The notes beneath the pieces are model-generated. The model saw only the letters and a list, made by a program, of their open reading frames with translations, did no database searches and was not told the origin of the DNA. Of a stretch of 7,678 nucleotides of DNA, positions 5,327 through 7,678 are shown piece by piece; within the stretch, counting starts at the first letter, position 1; every line of letters begins with the position of its first letter. Position numbers and translations under genes: made by a program. This DNA comes from Bacillota bacterium (GTDB lineage: Bacteria; Bacillota; Clostridia; Christensenellales; CAG-138): positions 1 through 7,678 of the forward strand of contig JAEZIE010000027.1 in the NCBI GenBank assembly GCA_023416175.1, in the 5' to 3' direction.

Positions 5327-6319
5327 ATGAAAAGGCTTGTTGCTCTACTGTTGCTAACCGCTATCATCTGCCTTGCCTTCTTTGCGGGTTGCGCAAAGGA
5401 ACAGGAGATCAGGAAGGTACGCCTCAATGAGGTGACGCGCTCGGTATTCTATGCACCGCAATATGTTGCCGCGGCCAACGGATACTTCGCTGAAGAAGGG
5501 TTGGAAGTCGAAATCACCACCGGGGGCGGCTCGGATAAAACGATGACGGCGCTGCTTTCCGGCCAGGCGGATATTGGACTGATGGGGCCAGAGACCGGCG
5601 TGTATGTGTACAATGAAGGCAAAGAAGACCATCCCGTAATCGTAGGACAGCTGACCAAACGAGATGGTTCTTTCCTGATTGGGCGTACAGAGGAGCAGGA
5701 TTTCAAATGGGAAAGCCTTAAGGGCAAAACCATTATCGGCGGCAGAAAAGGCGGCATGCCGCTGATGACGTTCCTCTACGTACTCAAAGAGCATGGCTTA
5801 ACGCCGGGAACGGACGTCACCGTAATAGACAACATTCAGTTTAACCTCATGGGCGGTGCGTTTGAAGGCGGTACGGGCGATTATGTGACGCTTTTTGAAC
5901 CCGTCGCTTCCACATTTGCGCTTGCAGGCAAGGGGCATATTGTAGCGAGCGTAGGCGAAGCCTCTGGCGAGGTGCCGTATACCACATACATGGTCAGCAA
6001 GCAAATGTTGAAGGATGATCCCGCATTCGTGGAAAGCTTCCTGCGCGCTATCTATAAGGCGCAAAAATGGGTCATAGCAGCAACCGATGAAGAGGTTGCA
6101 AAGGCGATACAGCCGTTCTTCCCGGATGCAAGCATGGAGGTGCTGACCTCAGTGGCGCACAACTATCGCACGACGGACTCGTGGAAAGACGTACCCACCA
6201 TGGAGGAAAAGGATTTTGAGCGCATGCTCACAATCATCGACTCCGCGGGCGAGCTAAAAGCCAAGGTGCCGTTTGCAGAGCTGGTGGATAACAGCTTGGC
6301 CGCGAAGGCGATGAAGTAA
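5327..6319 (+). CDS. NMT1/SsuA-like ABC transporter substrate-binding lipoprotein
   Basis: A 330-residue extracellular lipoprotein. Residues 1-21 are a signal peptide with a lipobox FAGC, giving lipidated Cys22. The mature part belongs to the NMT1/THI5-like group that includes SsuA, TauA, NrtA and ThiY. Shown by APQYVAAANGYFAEEGLEVE (43-62), GGGSDKTMTALLSGQADIGL (66-85) and LKGKTIIGGRKGG. Known members bind alkanesulfonates, taurine, nitrate or the thiamine pyrimidine precursor; the substrate cannot be read from sequence alone. The CCCFC motif typical of ThiY and THI5 is absent. The ATG is supported by GGAGGTGG seven bases upstream. No permease or ATPase gene is adjacent: upstream is bioY, and downstream a gene on the other strand ends one base after this stop. 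It is therefore an orphan binding protein, possibly serving a transporter encoded elsewhere. Co-transcription with bioY would place it under biotin control. Confidence 0.9.
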   Translation: MKRLVALLLLTAIICLAFFAGCAKEQEIRKVRLNEVTRSVFYAPQYVAAANGYFAEEGLEVEITTGGGSDKTMTALLSGQADIGLMGPETGVYVYNEGKEDHPVIVGQLTKRDGSFLIGRTEEQDFKWESLKGKTIIGGRKGGMPLMTFLYVLKEHGLTPGTDVTVIDNIQFNLMGGAFEGGTGDYVTLFEPVASTFALAGKGHIVASVGEASGEVPYTTYMVSKQMLKDDPAFVESFLRAIYKAQKWVIAATDEEVAKAIQPFFPDASMEVLTSVAHNYRTTDSWKDVPTMEEKDFERMLTIIDSAGELKAKVPFAELVDNSLAAKAMK

Positions 6320-6320
6320 A

Positions 6321-6515
6321 CTACGCCGCATGCTTTATCGGGAGCATGCAGTAGGATTCACTCCTCATATCATGGATATATAACTGACGACGGTTTTCAC
6401 GGGCGCGCTTTTTTTCCAAAAGGCGTGCCTTTCTCTTTGCCGCATGTACGCTTTCACCAAGCAACAGCCCGATGAGTATCCCGGGAAGAACAAAGCACAA
6501 AAGAATTCCGGCCAT
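6321..6515 (-). CDS. 64-aa single-pass membrane protein with a basic tail
   Basis: I do not recognise the family. Residues 2-20 (AGILLCFVLPGILIGLLLG) form one uninterrupted hydrophobic helix right at the N-terminus. They are followed by ESVHAAKRKARLLEKKRARE and NRRQ, a strongly positive, probably helical cytoplasmic segment, then a short mixed tail (LYIHDMRSESYCMLPIKHAA). The ATG is preceded by GAGGAGGA at good spacing, one of the best ribosome binding sites in the window, so I take it as a real gene despite its size. Its promoter (6677-6705) has an operator filling the spacer, and a second copy lies just before the ribosome binding site, so it is probably a target of the divergent S24-type repressor. 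Small single-helix proteins next to LexA-type regulators (YneA, TisB) act on division or membrane potential, but no sequence similarity to those is claimed. Its stop lies one base from that of the substrate-binding protein. Confidence 0.7.
   Translation of the reverse strand: MAGILLCFVLPGILIGLLLGESVHAAKRKARLLEKKRARENRRQLYIHDMRSESYCMLPIKHAA
6328..6349. terminator. Hairpin between the two convergent stop codons, possible weak terminator
   Basis: GCATGCT (6328-6334) and AGCATGC (6343-6349) form a 7-bp stem with an eight-base loop, inside the last codons of the small membrane protein and nine bases after the substrate-binding-protein stop. No T-run follows on the plus strand, and only a broken one (TAGTTTACTT) on the minus strand, so terminator activity is doubtful. 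Confidence 0.3.
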
Positions 6516-6535
6516 AAGAATATCCTCCTCAACTG

Positions 6536-6552
6536 GTTTCCATTATGGAAAC
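6536..6552. promoter_or_regulatory. Operator O1: perfect 17-bp palindrome before the small membrane protein
   Basis: GTTTCCATTATGGAAAC has two exact 8-bp arms around one central base. It is the most symmetric of three related sites in this region and lies about five bases upstream of the small gene's GAGGAGG site. It is not placed as a promoter spacer. A bound repressor here could block elongation, or it may cover a weak second -10 (CATAAT, complement of 6542-6547). Confidence 0.75.
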
Positions 6553-6553
6553 A

Positions 6554-6583
6554 TTATTTGAAATAAAAAACGTGCATGTTCAT
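6554..6583 (-). CDS. Possible nine-codon leader peptide
   Basis: On the leader of the small-gene transcript, ATG at 6583 opens the peptide MNMHVFYFK and stops at 6554, one base before operator O1. AAGGGA (complement of 6591-6596) lies seven bases upstream of the ATG, a usable ribosome binding site. A peptide this short could be chance. If translated, it may tune expression of the gene that starts 38 bases further on. Confidence 0.25.
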   Translation of the reverse strand: MNMHVFYFK

Positions 6584-6676
6584 AATAAAATCCCTTCGGT
6601 ACGAAAAACCCTCATATAAAAGAGCAATTTTCTGCGAAGTGGTTTCCTTATAACGCCCGTTGGTTACCGTATGTTT

Positions 6677-6705
6677 ATTATAGTATCCAATATGGAAACC
6701 GTCAA
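6677..6705 (-). promoter_or_regulatory. Promoter of the small membrane protein, with an operator filling its spacer
   Basis: On the minus strand TTGACG (complement of 6700-6705) and a perfect TATAAT (complement of 6677-6682) are separated by exactly 17 bases, and those 17 bases are operator O2. Transcription should start near 6670, giving a leader of about 155 nucleotides before the ATG at 6515. Repressor binding would directly exclude RNA polymerase. Confidence 0.85.
6683..6699. promoter_or_regulatory. Operator O2, between the -35 and -10 of the minus-strand promoter
   Basis: GTATCCAATATGGAAAC is the second copy of the 17-bp palindrome, matching O1 with one T-to-A change in the left arm and differences at the centre. 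Its ends coincide exactly with the promoter hexamers on either side. Confidence 0.82.
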
Positions 6706-6748
6706 GCATAAATTTAGAAAAATTTACTATGTGATGCGATAATATGGC

Positions 6749-6778
6749 TTGCATTCCGGTTTCCAAATAGGATACAAT
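6749..6778 (+). promoter_or_regulatory. Promoter of the S24-type repressor
   Basis: TTGCAT (6749-6754) and TACAAT (6773-6778) are 18 bases apart, giving a start near 6785 and a leader of about 45 bases before the ATG at 6831. Operator O3 (6759-6775) lies between the hexamers and overlaps the -10, which predicts autorepression. Confidence 0.7.
6759..6775. promoter_or_regulatory. Operator O3, inside the repressor's own promoter
   Basis: GTTTCCAAATAGGATAC is the third 17-bp copy. Its left arm equals that of O1 and its right arm GGATAC mirrors the GTATCC arm of O2. The shared pattern of all three is GTWTCC-N5-GGAWAC. Confidence 0.8.
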
Positions 6779-6830
6779 AGGTTCAGGTATAAAACTTGCA
6801 TGTTCAATTTATAAAGAAGCAGGTGATCCC

Positions 6831-7427
6831 ATGAACCGTATTAAGGATTTGCGCGTACAAAACGGCTATACGCAGGACATGTTGGGTAATTTCCTGGGCG
6901 TGCAAAAGGCCGCTATCTGCAAATATGAAAACGGTAGGGCTTCCCTCCCGCAGGAAATGCTCTTACGTCTTGCGGATCTTTTTAGCGTCAGTACGGATTA
7001 TTTGTTGGGCCGGGACAGTGCGCCTTCTTCGTCATTTGAGTTTAATATGGTGCAGCTTCCGGTCGTTGGCCGCGTTCATGCAGGCTTGCCCATATTGGCT
7101 GAGGAGAATGTGCAGGACCAAATTGCGGTTCCCGCCTCCGACATTCAGAACGGCGAATTCTTCTTTATGGAGGTTGAGGGGGATTGTATGACGGATGCGC
7201 ATATCGTGGAGGGCGCGCTCGTACTTGTCCGCCTGCAGCCCCGCGTGGAGAACGGGCAGATCGCCGTGGTGCGCATCAATGATGAAGTGGTGTTGCGCCA
7301 TGTCAAATGGGTGCGTAATCAGCTCATCCTCTACCCCGCCAACCCGAATTACGATCCAATGGTGATCGCAAGCGGGGATGTACAGATCATTGGCCGGGTG
7401 GTTGAAGTCCGAATCCGGGGATTTTAA
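6831..7427 (+). CDS. XRE-HTH/S24 (LexA/CI-like) repressor with altered catalytic dyad
   Basis: A 198-residue two-domain regulator. Residues 1-60 are a Cro/CI-type helix-turn-helix (MNRIKDLRVQNGYTQDMLGN, then AICKYENGRASLP and the STDYLLGRD end typical of these domains), not the winged helix of true LexA. Residues 76-198 are an S24 domain with LPVVGRVHAGLP around an Ala84-Gly85 bond, EGDCM at 116-120, and a GQIAVVRINDEVVLRHVKW strand pair (142-160). By alignment the catalytic serine is Cys119 (TGT, 7185-7187) and the catalytic lysine is Arg156 (CGC, 7296-7298); positions 84/85, 119 and 156 coincide with E. coli LexA numbering. Self-cleavage is therefore doubtful. AGGTGA precedes the ATG. Three matching operators lie upstream, one in its own promoter. 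HdiR-type regulators are a possible functional parallel. No phage genes are nearby, so it is not obviously a prophage repressor. Confidence 0.92.
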   Translation: MNRIKDLRVQNGYTQDMLGNFLGVQKAAICKYENGRASLPQEMLLRLADLFSVSTDYLLGRDSAPSSSFEFNMVQLPVVGRVHAGLPILAEENVQDQIAVPASDIQNGEFFFMEVEGDCMTDAHIVEGALVLVRLQPRVENGQIAVVRINDEVVLRHVKWVRNQLILYPANPNYDPMVIASGDVQIIGRVVEVRIRGF

Positions 7428-7449
7428 AACATAAAACAAAATAAGATAT

Positions 7450-7480
7450 AAAAAGCGCCGCTGGTCCGGCGCTTTTTCTA
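7450..7480. terminator. Bidirectional intrinsic terminator between convergent genes
   Basis: AAAAAGCGCCG (7450-7460) and CGGCGCTTTTT (7467-7477) form a perfect 11-bp stem with a six-base loop and give a T-run on both strands. It serves the repressor gene (stop at 7427) and the minus-strand gene that stops at 7490. Confidence 0.9.
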
Positions 7481-7489
7481 TGCAATCTG

Positions 7490-7678
7490 TTATTTTCCTT
7501 GTCGGCACATGGGACACAGTACACTTTTATCCACGGCAGGCGGCAACAGCAATGTTGTAAGCGGGGCAATCTCCTGAAAGAACGCTTCCGGGGGCCGGAA
7601 CGCGCGGCCAAAATGCATGGGCATCAGCCGAACAGGTTGCATGGCCTCGCAAAACAGAATTGCACCTCGATAGTAATC
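7490..7678 (-). CDS. C-terminal 62 residues of a gene entering from the right, possibly MBL-fold
   Basis: The minus strand is open from the right edge to a TAA at 7492-7490, giving 62 residues. They start DYYRGAILFCEAMQPVRLMP, continue MHFGRAFRPPEAFFQEI and end LCPMCRQGK. The PMHFG block, preceded by a helix and strand and followed by a phenylalanine-rich helix, resembles the last metal-binding histidine region of metallo-beta-lactamase-fold hydrolases. The catalytic N-terminal motif would lie outside the window, so this is a tentative call. A CPMC pair four residues from the end could bind a metal or form a disulfide. The stop sits 13 bases before the shared terminator, which supports a real gene end. 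The start is not in the window. Confidence 0.6.
   Translation of the reverse strand, partial: DYYRGAILFCEAMQPVRLMPMHFGRAFRPPEAFFQEIAPLTTLLLPPAVDKSVLCPMCRQGK

Noticed and set aside
6554..6766. 70-codon open frame on the minus strand between the repressor and the small gene
   Set aside because: It starts upstream of the minus-strand promoter, crosses operator O2 and has no ribosome binding site. Only its last nine codons could be translated from the predicted transcript.
6831..7427. Canonical LexA
   Set aside because: The DNA-binding domain is a Cro/CI-type HTH, the operators are not the Gram-positive LexA box, and the catalytic residues differ.
6321..7427. Prophage immunity region
   Set aside because: No integrase, Cro, replication or structural phage genes lie nearby; the flanking genes look chromosomal.
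7032..7517. 161-codon open frame on the minus strand
   Set aside because: It is antisense to the S24 domain of the repressor and crosses the bidirectional terminator.

Overview
The window looks like chromosome from a low-to-mid G+C Firmicute of class Clostridia. It carries ribonuclease J, a YlbF-family protein, YajC beside a TIGR04086-type membrane protein, an ECF-type BioY under a BirA operator, strong AGGAGG-like ribosome binding sites, and TTG starts on two genes. The balanced base composition would suit a Christensenellaceae-like lineage, but that placement is a guess.

Left part (1-4492), all on the minus strand. Read in the direction of transcription, the order is: a DUF2156 protein (4492-3593), yajC (3457-3134) with a strong terminator, a four-helix TIGR04086-type protein (3038-2631), ribonuclease J (2438-780) behind its own promoter and a ~150-nt leader, a terminator, ylbF (715-371), a 306-bp gap holding two tandem copies of a ~110-bp palindromic repeat, and the first 21 codons of another gene that runs off the left edge. 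Protein export (YajC) and RNA decay (RNase J, YlbF) are the housekeeping themes.

Middle (4493-6319), plus strand. A divergent control region holds a near-perfect BirA operator in front of bioY. An orphan NMT1/SsuA-like lipoprotein substrate-binding protein follows, with no permease or ATPase gene beside it.

Right part (6321-7678). This is the most interesting section. A 64-aa single-pass membrane protein with a very basic tail (6515-6321, minus) is transcribed divergently from an XRE-HTH/S24 repressor (6831-7427, plus). The region between them holds three copies of one 17-bp palindrome, GTTTCC-N5-GGAAAC with variants. One copy exactly fills the 17-bp spacer of a TTGACG/TATAAT promoter pointing at the small gene. 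One lies between the -35 and -10 of the repressor's own promoter. The third sits just ahead of the small gene's ribosome binding site. The repressor keeps the LexA-like Ala84-Gly85 site, but its Ser-Lys dyad is replaced by Cys119 and Arg156. The whole reads as a compact self-repressed switch controlling a small membrane protein, with a repressor that may not self-cleave in the usual way. A bidirectional terminator separates it from the 3' end of a gene entering from the right edge, possibly a metallo-beta-lactamase-fold protein.
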